Notes: generated by a model not told the origin, from the letters alone. A DNA stretch of 6,741 nt from Candidatus Eiseniibacteriota bacterium (GCA_030630395.1 DAOVNE010000075.1:1-6741), one strand, 5' to 3'. Positions 1 to 5,591 are shown, counted from the stretch's first letter. Numbers and translations: made by a program.

Positions 1-184
1 CCTTGGTCTCAGCCCTCACTCTGCCGGGACCCGAGACCTTGGCGACAAGTTCTCCACGCTCGACCTCCTCGACAGTGACGTCGGTCCTGTCCTTCCTGTC
101 GAGGCCGAGGTTGGCGTATAGAGCACCCGCAACGACAACCGCGATCACGATAAGAACAATGATGTTCCTCTTCTTGCTGGCCAT
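1..184 (-). CDS. HlyD/AcrA-type periplasmic adaptor (membrane fusion protein), N-terminal part only
   Basis: Only the first 61 codons are in the window; the gene continues past the left edge. The protein starts MASKKRN, then has one hydrophobic segment at about residues 8-25 (IIVLIVIAVVVAGALYA), an uncleaved membrane anchor or signal sequence. It continues with a charged stretch and the sequence VTVEEVERGELVAKVSGPG at about residues 36-54. This is the usual opening of membrane fusion proteins: a first beta strand with the pattern V-x-x-G-x-L, just before the lipoyl-like hairpin domain. Family members link an inner-membrane ABC or RND transporter to a TolC channel across the periplasm. The ATG at 184 has a Shine-Dalgarno-like GGGGGTG at 197-191, six bases upstream. 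The gene lies 43 bases after a TolC-family gene on the same strand, which fits an export operon. Whether the partner pump is MacB-like or RND cannot be told from here. Confidence 0.82.
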   Translation of the reverse strand, partial: MASKKRNIIVLIVIAVVVAGALYANLGLDRKDRTDVTVEEVERGELVAKVSGPGRVRAETK

Positions 185-227
185 GAACCACACCCCCAGA
201 TGTGCCGCCTGCTTCCCTCTCGTCTAG

Positions 228-1520
228 CTAGTAGCCGAGCACGGTCTTGAGTTCGGCTTCCGCGATCTCATGGTCGTAGCGAGCTTTCACCAGATCCGCC
301 CGTGCCCGTGAGTAAGCCAGTCTCGCGTAGATGAGATCAAGCATGCTCGCTGCGCGAAGACGGAATCGTTCCTCAGAAATCCTGAGCTCTTCACTGGCCT
401 GTTCGACGACCTTCTCCGACACTTCAACACTCCGGCGCTGCTCGATCACGCTGATTCTCGCGCCTTCGATCTCGTATGCGGCGTAGAGCCTCGCGTCATG
501 CAGCGACAGTTCGTAGTTCCTCAGACTCGCCCTGCTGTTGTCTATGCTCGCCTTCGTAGCGAGGCCATTGAAGATCGGCAGAGACAGGGTCAGACCGAAC
601 GAACGCGTGTAGTCCTCATCGTAGTGTTCACCGAGATCAGCCAGGGTGCCGGCACCCGTTCCGTACGATGCCGTGAGAGACAACGACGGCAACCTATTCG
701 CCTTTGCAGAAGAGAGCGATCTTCTAGCGGCCTCGAGCGCCTCCTCCTGCGCGCGCACGTCCGGACGGCGTCTGATGGCCTGTTCCACATCCAGGTCCAG
801 AGCTTCGTCCTCGCCGAGTTCCGCAGGGTCGGTAACCTCAATCTCCGTGCTGATGTCGATGCCGAGAGTATACAGAAGCCAGAGGCGGGCCGTGCGCACG
901 CCCGAATCCGCCGCGATCCTCGCAAGCTCCGCCTGTCCGACCTCGACCTCGGCCTTCAGATAGTCCGATTTCGAAGCCGACCCGAGTTTGTAGAGGCTCT
1001 CGGCCTTTCTCAGCTGCTCCATCGCCAGACCGACGGCCTCGACCTGCACCTCAAGGAGCTTCTCGGCCTTGAGCAGTCCGTAGTAGGCTCGTCTCGTCGC
1101 CAGCACCGCATCACGTCTGGACGACTCCAACGTGTGGGCGGCCGAGCTCCTGCTGTGGCGCGCACCGGAGATCCCTGAGAACGTCCCCCAGTCGAAGAGC
1201 GTCTGACTAAGACCGATGCTGCCACTGTAGTTCTCGCTTCCGGCACTCACTCCTCCGACTGCCGTCGTGACATCGCTGTAGGACAGACTCGCGGAGACGT
1301 GCGGGAGGACGCCGGACCAACTCGACATCAACGCGGCATCTGCGCTCGACAGACTCGTCTTTGATCTCGCGAGCGTTGTGTTGTTCGCGATTGCTATCTC
1401 GATGCACTCGTCCAGTTCATACATGCGGGCGCCGACGTCGGCCGCCGGGACAGCCACGATCACGGCTGCGACGATGAGGACACCGAGGATCCGCCCAATA
1501 TCCGCTCTAACCGGAAACAC
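228..1520 (-). CDS. TolC-family outer-membrane efflux protein
   Basis: The protein is 430 residues from the chosen start, normal for the outer membrane efflux (OEP) family. Residues about 8-31 form a signal peptide: Arg10, a hydrophobic core ILGVLIVAAVIVAVPAA, then a small-residue site near VGA. Two homologous halves follow, as expected for TolC. The first begins LDECIEIAIANN near residue 36 and ends with the strand motif LSQTLFDWG near 104-112. The second begins LDVEQAIRRRPDVRAQ near 243 and has LTLSLPIFNG near 310-319. The long Ala/Glu/Arg/Leu-rich segments between them fit the periplasmic helical barrel, and the protein ends ELKTVLGY. Three copies would make a channel for export across the outer membrane. 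I chose GTG at 1520 because AGGAGG at 1534-1529 lies eight bases upstream; the in-frame GTG at 1529 overlaps that site and would add only three residues. The start overlaps the end of the YIP1-like gene by 14 bases, suggesting coupled translation. The adaptor gene follows. Confidence 0.93.
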   Translation of the reverse strand: MFPVRADIGRILGVLIVAAVIVAVPAADVGARMYELDECIEIAIANNTTLARSKTSLSSADAALMSSWSGVLPHVSASLSYSDVTTAVGGVSAGSENYSGSIGLSQTLFDWGTFSGISGARHSRSSAAHTLESSRRDAVLATRRAYYGLLKAEKLLEVQVEAVGLAMEQLRKAESLYKLGSASKSDYLKAEVEVGQAELARIAADSGVRTARLWLLYTLGIDISTEIEVTDPAELGEDEALDLDVEQAIRRRPDVRAQEEALEAARRSLSSAKANRLPSLSLTASYGTGAGTLADLGEHYDEDYTRSFGLTLSLPIFNGLATKASIDNSRASLRNYELSLHDARLYAAYEIEGARISVIEQRRSVEVSEKVVEQASEELRISEERFRLRAASMLDLIYARLAYSRARADLVKARYDHEIAEAELKTVLGY

Positions 1521-2286
1521 CGAATCCACCTCCTGGTATCATGGCAATGAGCGCCGACATGGCGAGCCAGGCGAGCACGACCACGGTCGCCGCCTTGCCC
1601 TTCGAGACCTTGTAGCCGACGGCCAGACCTATGATGAGAATGACGAGCCACCAGATCGAGAACAGATCGAGGCCCGTGAAGAGGAACTTGTAGAGCTTGT
1701 CGGACGGCTCGAGCTGAGGCAGGAAGATCGTCGGACCCAGCTCAACGAACATCGTCTCCTTGGATATCATTATCGGGAGCTTCACAAGGCTCCCGATAGT
1801 ACCGATGATCATACCGTACGCGACTACGGCGCGCGCGTTTCTGAACGAGCCCTTTCCGCCGACCATGCGGAAGAGCAGGTGGAAGATTCCGGCAATCAGG
1901 AAGAGCGTGACAAATGTCTGGATCGGCGCACCTATCAGGGCAGACGGCAGCGCGAACTTGGATGCCATGGAGAGCGCCATCTCAGCGTCCTCGGGACTGC
2001 CTCCACGATCGACGACCGACGCACGGATCGCCTCGCTCTGCATCGGCATCACGATGTTGGGAACGATGTACAAGGAGATCGCGGCCGTGATGATCGCGGC
2101 AACGACTACAGGCAGCCACCATTTCGTGTGATCACGTGTCTTGTCGGGCTTGGCTGGTTCCTTGATTGCCACGTTCCCGGCGATCTGTGTGAAGGTGTTG
2201 CCCGGATCCATGACGACCCCGGCCATCCATCCCCATGGACTCGGGCGATTGACCGAGGCCGCTGTGTCCATTTCTCTCTCTGACAT
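1507..2286 (-). CDS. YIP1-family integral membrane protein
   Basis: The product is 259 residues. A short cytoplasmic N-terminus is followed by GWMAGVVMDPGNTFTQIAG at about residues 19-37, the amphipathic 'P-x-x-T-F' opening typical of bacterial YIP1-domain proteins. Five hydrophobic segments follow: about 57-80 (starting WWLPVVVAAIITAA), 115-140, 152-174, 203-225 and 232-250. The short C-terminus is Gly-rich (IPGGGFGVSG). The biochemical role of bacterial YIP1 proteins is not established; the eukaryotic relatives act in membrane traffic, which cannot simply be carried over. I chose ATG at 2286 because AGGAGG (2298-2293) lies six bases upstream. The frame stays open upstream to 2445, but that stretch is Arg/Gly-rich, crosses the terminator hairpin and lacks family features. 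The gene overlaps the TolC-family gene by 14 bases and so probably belongs to the same export operon, perhaps as an accessory membrane factor. Confidence 0.85.
   Translation of the reverse strand: MSEREMDTAASVNRPSPWGWMAGVVMDPGNTFTQIAGNVAIKEPAKPDKTRDHTKWWLPVVVAAIITAAISLYIVPNIVMPMQSEAIRASVVDRGGSPEDAEMALSMASKFALPSALIGAPIQTFVTLFLIAGIFHLLFRMVGGKGSFRNARAVVAYGMIIGTIGSLVKLPIMISKETMFVELGPTIFLPQLEPSDKLYKFLFTGLDLFSIWWLVILIIGLAVGYKVSKGKAATVVVLAWLAMSALIAMIPGGGFGVSG
1529..1534 (-). promoter_or_regulatory. Ribosome binding site of the tolC-like gene, inside the preceding gene
   Basis: Read on the minus strand this is a perfect AGGAGG. It lies eight bases before the GTG start at 1520 and decides that start over the GTG at 1529, whose first base is the last G of the site. 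The same bases encode part of the Gly-Gly-Gly near the C-terminus of the YIP1-like protein, so ribosomes finishing that gene arrive at the next start. Confidence 0.75.
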
Positions 2287-2403
2287 CTCTCTCCTCCTGC
2301 GTCTCACCCGAGATATCGAACAATGACTCCACCACCCGCGACCACGCTCCCACGTACGGAAAGGACTGGCCACAGACCGGTCACCGCTCCCCTCCAAATA
2401 GAC

Positions 2404-2438
2404 AAAGGGCAGCGGCTCGGGCCCGCGCTGCCCTTTTT
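2404..2438 (-). terminator. Rho-independent terminator hairpin after tonB, possibly bidirectional
   Basis: GGGCAGCG (2407-2414) pairs perfectly with CGCTGCCC (2426-2433) around an 11-base loop, and AAA/TTT flanks extend the stem to 11 pairs. On the minus strand the stem is followed by a T-rich tail (TTTGTCTATTT), and on the plus strand by TTTTT, so it could stop transcription both ways. Only minus-strand genes approach it. It lies 143 bases past the tonB stop and separates the exbB-exbD-exbD-tonB unit from the YIP1-TolC-adaptor unit. Confidence 0.7.
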
Positions 2439-2453
2439 GACACATACAAACTC

Positions 2454-2482
2454 ATTATGGTTTCATCATCAGGGCTTATTAA
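2454..2482 (-). promoter_or_regulatory. Weak candidate promoter ahead of the YIP1-like gene
   Basis: On the minus strand TTAATA (2482-2477, 4 of 6 to TTGACA) is followed after 17 bases by CATAAT (2459-2454, 5 of 6 to TATAAT). It is the best promoter-like pair I found in the 2287-2580 gap and points toward the YIP1-TolC-adaptor genes. Against it, the predicted start near 2447 lies just before the terminator hairpin, so its transcript would have to cross that hairpin. I see nothing else of note in this gap. Confidence 0.2.
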
Positions 2483-2580
2483 CGCACACTCGTGCCCATC
2501 TGCGCGTCCCTTTGAGCTCCGGCCGCCACTCGACAATCCCCCCCGAGATCGATGCCACCGAATGCCCTTGCGCACAAGAG

Positions 2581-3213
2581 CTAACCCGTGAGCGTGAACC
2601 TGATCGGTACAGATATCCGCACCGGAACAGCAACGTCACGCTGCTTGGCCGGTTTGAACTTCCACTGGTAGACCGCATCCAGCGCCGCCCTGTCGAGGCC
2701 GGGCACCGAACCGATGACTTGCGCTTCCACCACGTTTCCGAACTCGTCGATCCCGATCAGCACGCGCACCACACCCTCGAGCTCCGCGTCCCTCGCCATG
2801 TCGGGATATACCGGCAGGACCTGCTTGATAACCACGGGCGCCTCGTCGTACGACAGGAAGAACTCCGCACGCGTTCGCGCCGGTGGAAGCTCCGGCGGAG
2901 CCTCGACGTCCAGCTCCGTCGATGCGATCGTCTCTTCCGCTAGCGCATCATCACTCGGCGCTATCTCGGTTACGATCTTCTTCTTCACCTCCTCCTTGGG
3001 AGGTGGCGGAACCTCAAACTGATCCGGAATCGCGATCGCCTCTATCGACTGCTTCTCACGAAGCTTGTAGGGGCGGATCTTGAGCTCCGGTATCGTAAGG
3101 AAGGCCACAATATGCACAGCGAACGCTATCAGAAACGCATTCCTGAACATCCTGGAATACGAATCCTTGAGGCGCTGCTCCGCCGTCATGTGCACCGTCA
3201 TGTAAGGACTCAT
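2581..3213 (-). CDS. tonB: TonB energy-transducing protein
   Basis: The product is 210 residues. After a short cytoplasmic N-terminus there is one membrane anchor at about residues 23-41 (FRNAFLIAFAVHIVAFLTI), which includes His34, matching the functionally important His of E. coli TonB; the Ser four residues earlier is Ala30 here. A Pro/Glu/Lys-rich periplasmic linker follows (about 64-112, with VPPPPKEEVKKK). The C-terminal TonB domain spans about 124-210: PVYPDMARDAELEGVVRV, then IDEFGNVVEAQV, PGLDRAALDAV, WKFKPA and a final strand VPIRFTL. The YP and WKFKPA motifs are hallmarks of the family. It would pass proton-motive energy from ExbB/ExbD to outer-membrane receptors. The ATG at 3213 is preferred, with AAAGG about ten bases upstream; in-frame ATGs five and nine codons on have poorer ribosome sites. 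It is the last gene of the Exb unit, 52 bases after an exbD. Confidence 0.93.
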   Translation of the reverse strand: MSPYMTVHMTAEQRLKDSYSRMFRNAFLIAFAVHIVAFLTIPELKIRPYKLREKQSIEAIAIPDQFEVPPPPKEEVKKKIVTEIAPSDDALAEETIASTELDVEAPPELPPARTRAEFFLSYDEAPVVIKQVLPVYPDMARDAELEGVVRVLIGIDEFGNVVEAQVIGSVPGLDRAALDAVYQWKFKPAKQRDVAVPVRISVPIRFTLTG

Positions 3214-3265
3214 TCTCTCACGCCTTTCACTTCATCTTCCGGTCACTGAATTCCGCGCGGTCCGA

Positions 3266-3673
3266 CTAGCTCTCTTCAAGCGTCGTAGTAAACGAGACGC
3301 TCAGAGCGTTCGCTCGCTTCAACTGCTCTATCGCTTCGTCCATCACACCGTACGGGGCATTCTCATCAGTGTTGAACGCGATAATGAGCGCCGGATTCTC
3401 CCGCAGCTTCGCCAGCACAAGAGGCTCGATATCGGTCATGCCGACGACGAGATCATCAATGGCCACGGTCCCTGCAGCGTCCACCCAGATGTGAGCTATC
3501 TTCTCCCTCGGGATCTTCTCACCGGCCTGCGATCTCGGTAGCGAGATCGGCAGTCCTTCCTCGAGCTTGAAGATCGTGGTGACCATGAAGAAAATGATCA
3601 GCAGGAACGCGATGTCCGCCATCGAAGCCGTCGGGATCTTCGCTCCACTTCCCTCTTTTCTTCGCAGCTCCAA
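3266..3673 (-). CDS. exbD: ExbD/TolR-family biopolymer transport protein, second copy
   Basis: The product is 135 residues, the normal family length. The pattern is a charged cytoplasmic start, one membrane helix PTASMADIAFLLIIFFMVTT (about residues 14-33) with the conserved proton-carrying Asp at position 20, then the periplasmic strand LPISLPRSQAG and a small alpha/beta periplasmic domain to the end. ExbD dimers sit inside the ExbB pentamer and couple proton flow to TonB. The start is TTG: GGAGGT at 3684-3679 lies five bases upstream, and there is no in-frame ATG before residue 18, already inside the helix. It lies 16 bases after the other exbD and 52 before tonB, so co-transcription is nearly certain. 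It differs clearly from its neighbour and is not a recent duplicate. Confidence 0.93.
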   Translation of the reverse strand: MELRRKEGSGAKIPTASMADIAFLLIIFFMVTTIFKLEEGLPISLPRSQAGEKIPREKIAHIWVDAAGTVAIDDLVVGMTDIEPLVLAKLRENPALIIAFNTDENAPYGVMDEAIEQLKRANALSVSFTTTLEES

Positions 3674-3678
3674 TTGAT

Positions 3679-3684
3679 ACCTCC
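3679..3684 (-). promoter_or_regulatory. Ribosome binding site that fixes a TTG start for the second exbD
   Basis: On the minus strand this reads GGAGGT, five bases before TTG at 3673. The site and the lack of any in-frame ATG ahead of the membrane helix make TTG the only reasonable start. It sits in the 16-base gap between the two exbD genes. Confidence 0.7.
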
Positions 3685-3689
3685 AACTG

Positions 3690-4136
3690 CTATTCTAGTT
3701 CGAGCGCCTTGAGCGAGATGCGCTTCTCGCGCTTAATGCCTTCCAGTCTGAGTTCGTCGTAGACGACCCAGACGGTGTCCAGCACCTCGACCATACTCCC
3801 ATACGGCGCTTCGGGATGAGTCTCGATCGAAATGATCAGGTTCTCGTTTTCTGCCAATCGCTCTTTCAACAGCACTCTGATCTGCGACAACTCGGTGGGC
3901 TCCACTTCAAGGTTGATGAAGTGAGCGCCGCTCCTCGCTGTCACGACCTGCATGACGTTCTCGCGCTTAATCTGCTTCACTTCGCCTTGCGCGCTCGGCA
4001 GGATCAGCGGTAGACCGATCTCCGGGAACGTCGTGCTGACAATGAAAAAGATCAAGAGCAGAAAAGCGACATCGGACATGGCCGAATCACCGACCATATC
4101 GGCAGATATCTTCGACCTTCTACTGAACATTGCCAT
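3690..4136 (-). CDS. exbD: ExbD/TolR-family biopolymer transport protein, first copy
   Basis: The product is 148 residues. The N-terminus MAMFSRRSKISADMVGDSAMSD leads into the membrane helix VAFLLLIFFIVSTTF (about 23-37). The conserved Asp is residue 22, just at the start of the helix, as in other ExbD proteins. The periplasmic part begins with GLPLILPSAQGEVKQIKREN and continues as an alpha/beta domain with a charged end (GIKREKRISLKALELE). The role is proton relay within an ExbB-ExbD channel. The ATG at 4136 has AGGAAGG about seven bases upstream; a second ATG two codons later is possible. The gene follows exbB by 39 bases and precedes the second exbD by 16. Paired, divergent exbD genes occur in several non-proteobacterial phyla, where the channel may hold a mixed ExbD dimer; that is inferred here. 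Confidence 0.93.
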   Translation of the reverse strand: MAMFSRRSKISADMVGDSAMSDVAFLLLIFFIVSTTFPEIGLPLILPSAQGEVKQIKRENVMQVVTARSGAHFINLEVEPTELSQIRVLLKERLAENENLIISIETHPEAPYGSMVEVLDTVWVVYDELRLEGIKREKRISLKALELE

Positions 4137-4175
4137 TCGAGGGCCTTCCTCGCGTTGCGGACAGCCGTTACCCTG

Positions 4176-5018
4176 CTACTTGCCGATGAGATCCATGTCG
4201 TGCAAGGTATCGAGCATCTCGGAAGCGCTGTCCTCCATCTTGACGACGAAGCGGTCGATGCGCTGAACGTACAGGTTGTGCGCGATCTGGAATGGAATCG
4301 CGATCATGAGACCAGTCATCGTGGTGATCAGGGCCTCAGAGATACCGCTGGCGACGAGCTTCGCGCTGACCTGCTCGGCCTGGGCGATCGCCTCGAACGC
4401 CCCGATCATTCCTGAAACCGTTCCCAGGAAACCGAGAAGCGGGGCGATGTTCGCAACTGTGGCGAGAAGGATCAGGCCTCTCTCCAGGAACGACATCTCA
4501 ATAATACCGGCCGTTTCGATGGACTTCTCCATTGCCTCTGTGCCCTTGCGGGCCTTCAGAAGCCCTGCGTGGAGAATCTGCGGGATCGGGCCGCGGGTGT
4601 CGGCACAGATACCCAGAGCATCGTCCATCTTGCCCTTCTTGAGAGCACCGACGACACTCTCCATGAGCTTGCGGACGTCGGTGTCGGCCTTGTGAAGTGT
4701 GATTCCCCGCTCTATTGTGACCGCCAGGCCGAGAATGGAGAGCGCAAGAAGCGCCCACATGAACCTGCCACCCTTGTTGAAAAACTCTACGAGGCCGCTC
4801 GTGCGGAAACCACCGCCGGACGTTGTCTCGGCGACGGGCGCGACGGGCTCCTCGACCACAGCTGCCAACGAATCGACGGCGGTGGTGTCTACGAATGCGG
4901 TATCGACGACGGTGGTCTCCACCATCGCTGCCGCGCCACCCTCCATCTGCGCACTTGCCGGTCCTGCCAGCATCATGACCATCAGCACGACTGGAACGAT
5001 GTAGAGGATTCTTCTCAT
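4176..5018 (-). CDS. exbB: ExbB/TolQ/MotA-family proton channel with signal peptide and periplasmic N-terminal extension
   Basis: The product is 280 residues, longer than the classic ~240 because of its N-terminus. Residues 1-23 form a signal peptide (hydrophobic core YIVPVVLMVMMLAG, cleavage near ASA-Q). Residues 24-70 are low-complexity, rich in Val, Thr, Asp and Ala, with repeated VDT/VDS units, then a Gly-rich joint. The ExbB core follows: a first helix about 84-103 (RFMWALLALSILGLAVTIERG), a cytoplasmic region 104-175, a second helix with APLLGFLGTVSGMIGAF (192-208), and a third with GISEALITTMTGLMIAIP (225-242). The second- and third-helix motifs are the proton-path signature; Glu228 matches the essential Glu of E. 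coli ExbB. Five copies should form the channel around ExbD. The ATG at 5018 has a G-rich ribosome site (GGGGGG, 5034-5029) ten bases upstream. It is the first gene of the exb-tonB unit, read from the promoter at 5264-5292. Confidence 0.94.
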   Translation of the reverse strand: MRRILYIVPVVLMVMMLAGPASAQMEGGAAAMVETTVVDTAFVDTTAVDSLAAVVEEPVAPVAETTSGGGFRTSGLVEFFNKGGRFMWALLALSILGLAVTIERGITLHKADTDVRKLMESVVGALKKGKMDDALGICADTRGPIPQILHAGLLKARKGTEAMEKSIETAGIIEMSFLERGLILLATVANIAPLLGFLGTVSGMIGAFEAIAQAEQVSAKLVASGISEALITTMTGLMIAIPFQIAHNLYVQRIDRFVVKMEDSASEMLDTLHDMDLIGK

Positions 5019-5113
5019 TACTCTGATTCCCCCCTCTGTGCCACGCCTTCACCGTAGGTCTCGGCGGGCAGACTCCAATGCTCGGATGAGCCGCATCACC
5101 CAGGCTCAACTTC

Positions 5114-5137
5114 GTCTCCAGGGTCCCTGTGGGAGAC
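5114..5137 (-). other. Possible hairpin in the exbB leader RNA
   Basis: The exbB transcript should start near 5257, leaving a leader of about 240 bases. Within it GTCTCC and GGAGAC (six pairs, 12-base loop) can form a hairpin, and an overlapping GGGTC/GACCC pairing (5121-5125 with 5135-5139) competes with it. I matched neither to a known riboswitch class: I saw no cobalamin B12-box or c-di-GMP core. The rest of 5019-5257 shows no gene I can support. Confidence 0.25.
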
Positions 5138-5263
5138 CCAATCCAACACTCAGTCCTGACTTCCCCCTATGCGTTTCGCGTGAAGACCGTAGGGAGTCCG
5201 GTCCCATACTCCTAAACACCCTCGCGTGGAGGACGACGGCTCTCTCCCCTCCACTTGTTTGGG

Positions 5264-5292
5264 ATTGTACAGACGTGCGCTTCAGGTGTCAA
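5264..5292 (-). promoter_or_regulatory. Strong sigma-70-type promoter for the exbB-exbD-exbD-tonB operon
   Basis: On the minus strand a perfect TTGACA (5292-5287) is followed after 17 bases by TACAAT (5269-5264, 5 of 6 to TATAAT). Spacing is optimal. Transcription should begin near 5257 and run into exbB at 5018. There is no other gene between, so this is the natural operon promoter. No operator such as a Fur box was recognised around it. Confidence 0.75.
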
Positions 5293-5338
5293 TGGAATTG
5301 TGGCCTTCAGGAATCGTCTAACCTGTTGCGGGACACGC

Positions 5339-5366
5339 AATCCCGCCATCCGGACGCGGGGTTTTT
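5339..5366 (+). terminator. Possible terminator or attenuator hairpin between the divergent promoters
   Basis: AATCCCGC (5339-5346) pairs with GCGGGGTT (5356-5363, one G-T wobble) around a nine-base loop, followed by T residues to 5366. The TCCCGC arm can instead pair with GCGGGA upstream (5328-5333), so two hairpins compete. No plus-strand gene lies upstream, so it may insulate the rightward promoter at 5371 from read-through, or be chance in GC-rich DNA. Confidence 0.3.
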
Positions 5367-5370
5367 GGTA

Positions 5371-5398
5371 TTGACATGTGCCCCCCTGGCGGTATAAT
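5371..5398 (+). promoter_or_regulatory. Perfect-consensus sigma-70-type promoter for the lipoprotein gene
   Basis: TTGACA (5371-5376) and TATAAT (5393-5398) are both exact, with a 16-base spacer, one short of optimum. The predicted start is near G5405, giving a leader of about 190 bases before the lipoprotein ATG at 5594. Two exact hexamers at this spacing in GC-rich DNA are very unlikely by chance. The -35 is 78 bases from the -35 of the opposing exbB promoter, so both could be controlled from one central region. Confidence 0.8.
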
Positions 5399-5409
5399 GA
5401 CCTTGTGTT

Positions 5410-5441
5410 CCCCCCGTCTCAAGGTGACCCCTTGCGGGGGG
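5410..5441 (+). promoter_or_regulatory. Very stable hairpin at the 5' end of the lipoprotein leader RNA
   Basis: CCCCCCG (5410-5416) pairs with CGGGGGG (5435-5441), and inside it CAAGG (5420-5424) pairs with CCTTG (5430-5434) around a five-base loop. The only defect is a three-base bulge (5417-5419), giving 12 pairs, 9 of them G-C. There is no T run after it, so it is not a terminator. It starts about five bases after the predicted transcription start, where a stem would be expected to protect the RNA from 5'-end decay. A regulatory role is inferred. Confidence 0.55.
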
Positions 5442-5477
5442 GCCGTGAACATAACGGTCTCTGCACCTGGAGCGATC

Positions 5478-5591
5478 TTGCCGATAATGAGGATGCGCAA
5501 CCGGCGGAATCGCAGGCGCGGAGCTGATTGGACCAGCCCCCAAGATGAATGTGCGCCTTCACCAACAGACAGAGTACGGAGGGACAGATAA
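5478..5591 (+). CDS. Possible Arg-rich leader peptide ahead of the lipoprotein gene
   Basis: A short open frame starts at TTG 5478, with GGAG (5469-5472) five bases upstream, and passes in-frame ATGs at 5487 and 5493. It encodes about 37 residues with an Arg-rich N-terminus (MRMRNRRNRRRG) and ends at TAA 5589-5591, two bases before the lipoprotein ATG. Translation would run through the downstream ribosome site GGAGGG (5578-5583). I recognise no family, and GC-rich DNA readily gives Arg-rich frames. This could be a coupled leader or chance. Confidence 0.15.
   Translation: MPIMRMRNRRNRRRGADWTSPQDECAPSPTDRVRRDR

Noticed and set aside
498..1178. Plus-strand open frame of 226 codons opposite the TolC-like gene
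   Set aside because: Arg/Gln-rich antisense shadow with no ribosome site; the minus-strand frame has the full family signature.
1521..1529. GTG at 1529 as start of the TolC-like gene
   Set aside because: Its first base belongs to the AGGAGG site, leaving no spacer; the GTG at 1520 has ideal spacing.
1378..2283. Long plus-strand open frame of 301 codons
   Set aside because: It is the antisense shadow of the YIP1-like and TolC-like genes; the translation is rich in Arg, His, Asp and Glu without any domain or membrane pattern.
2287..2445. Upstream extension of the YIP1-like open frame by 53 codons
   Set aside because: The stretch is Arg/Gly-rich, runs through the terminator hairpin, has no ribosome site, and the ATG at 2286 has a perfect AGGAGG six bases away.
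5169..5203. Minus-strand short frame starting ATG near 5207 in the exbB leader
   Set aside because: AGGAG sits only one base before the ATG, too close for a ribosome site, and the peptide has no notable composition.
5318..5500. Minus-strand 60-residue open frame beginning TTG (MRILIIGKIAPG...)
   Set aside because: Its sequence looks protein-like at first, but it has no ribosome site and lies across the perfect rightward promoter and the leader hairpin.
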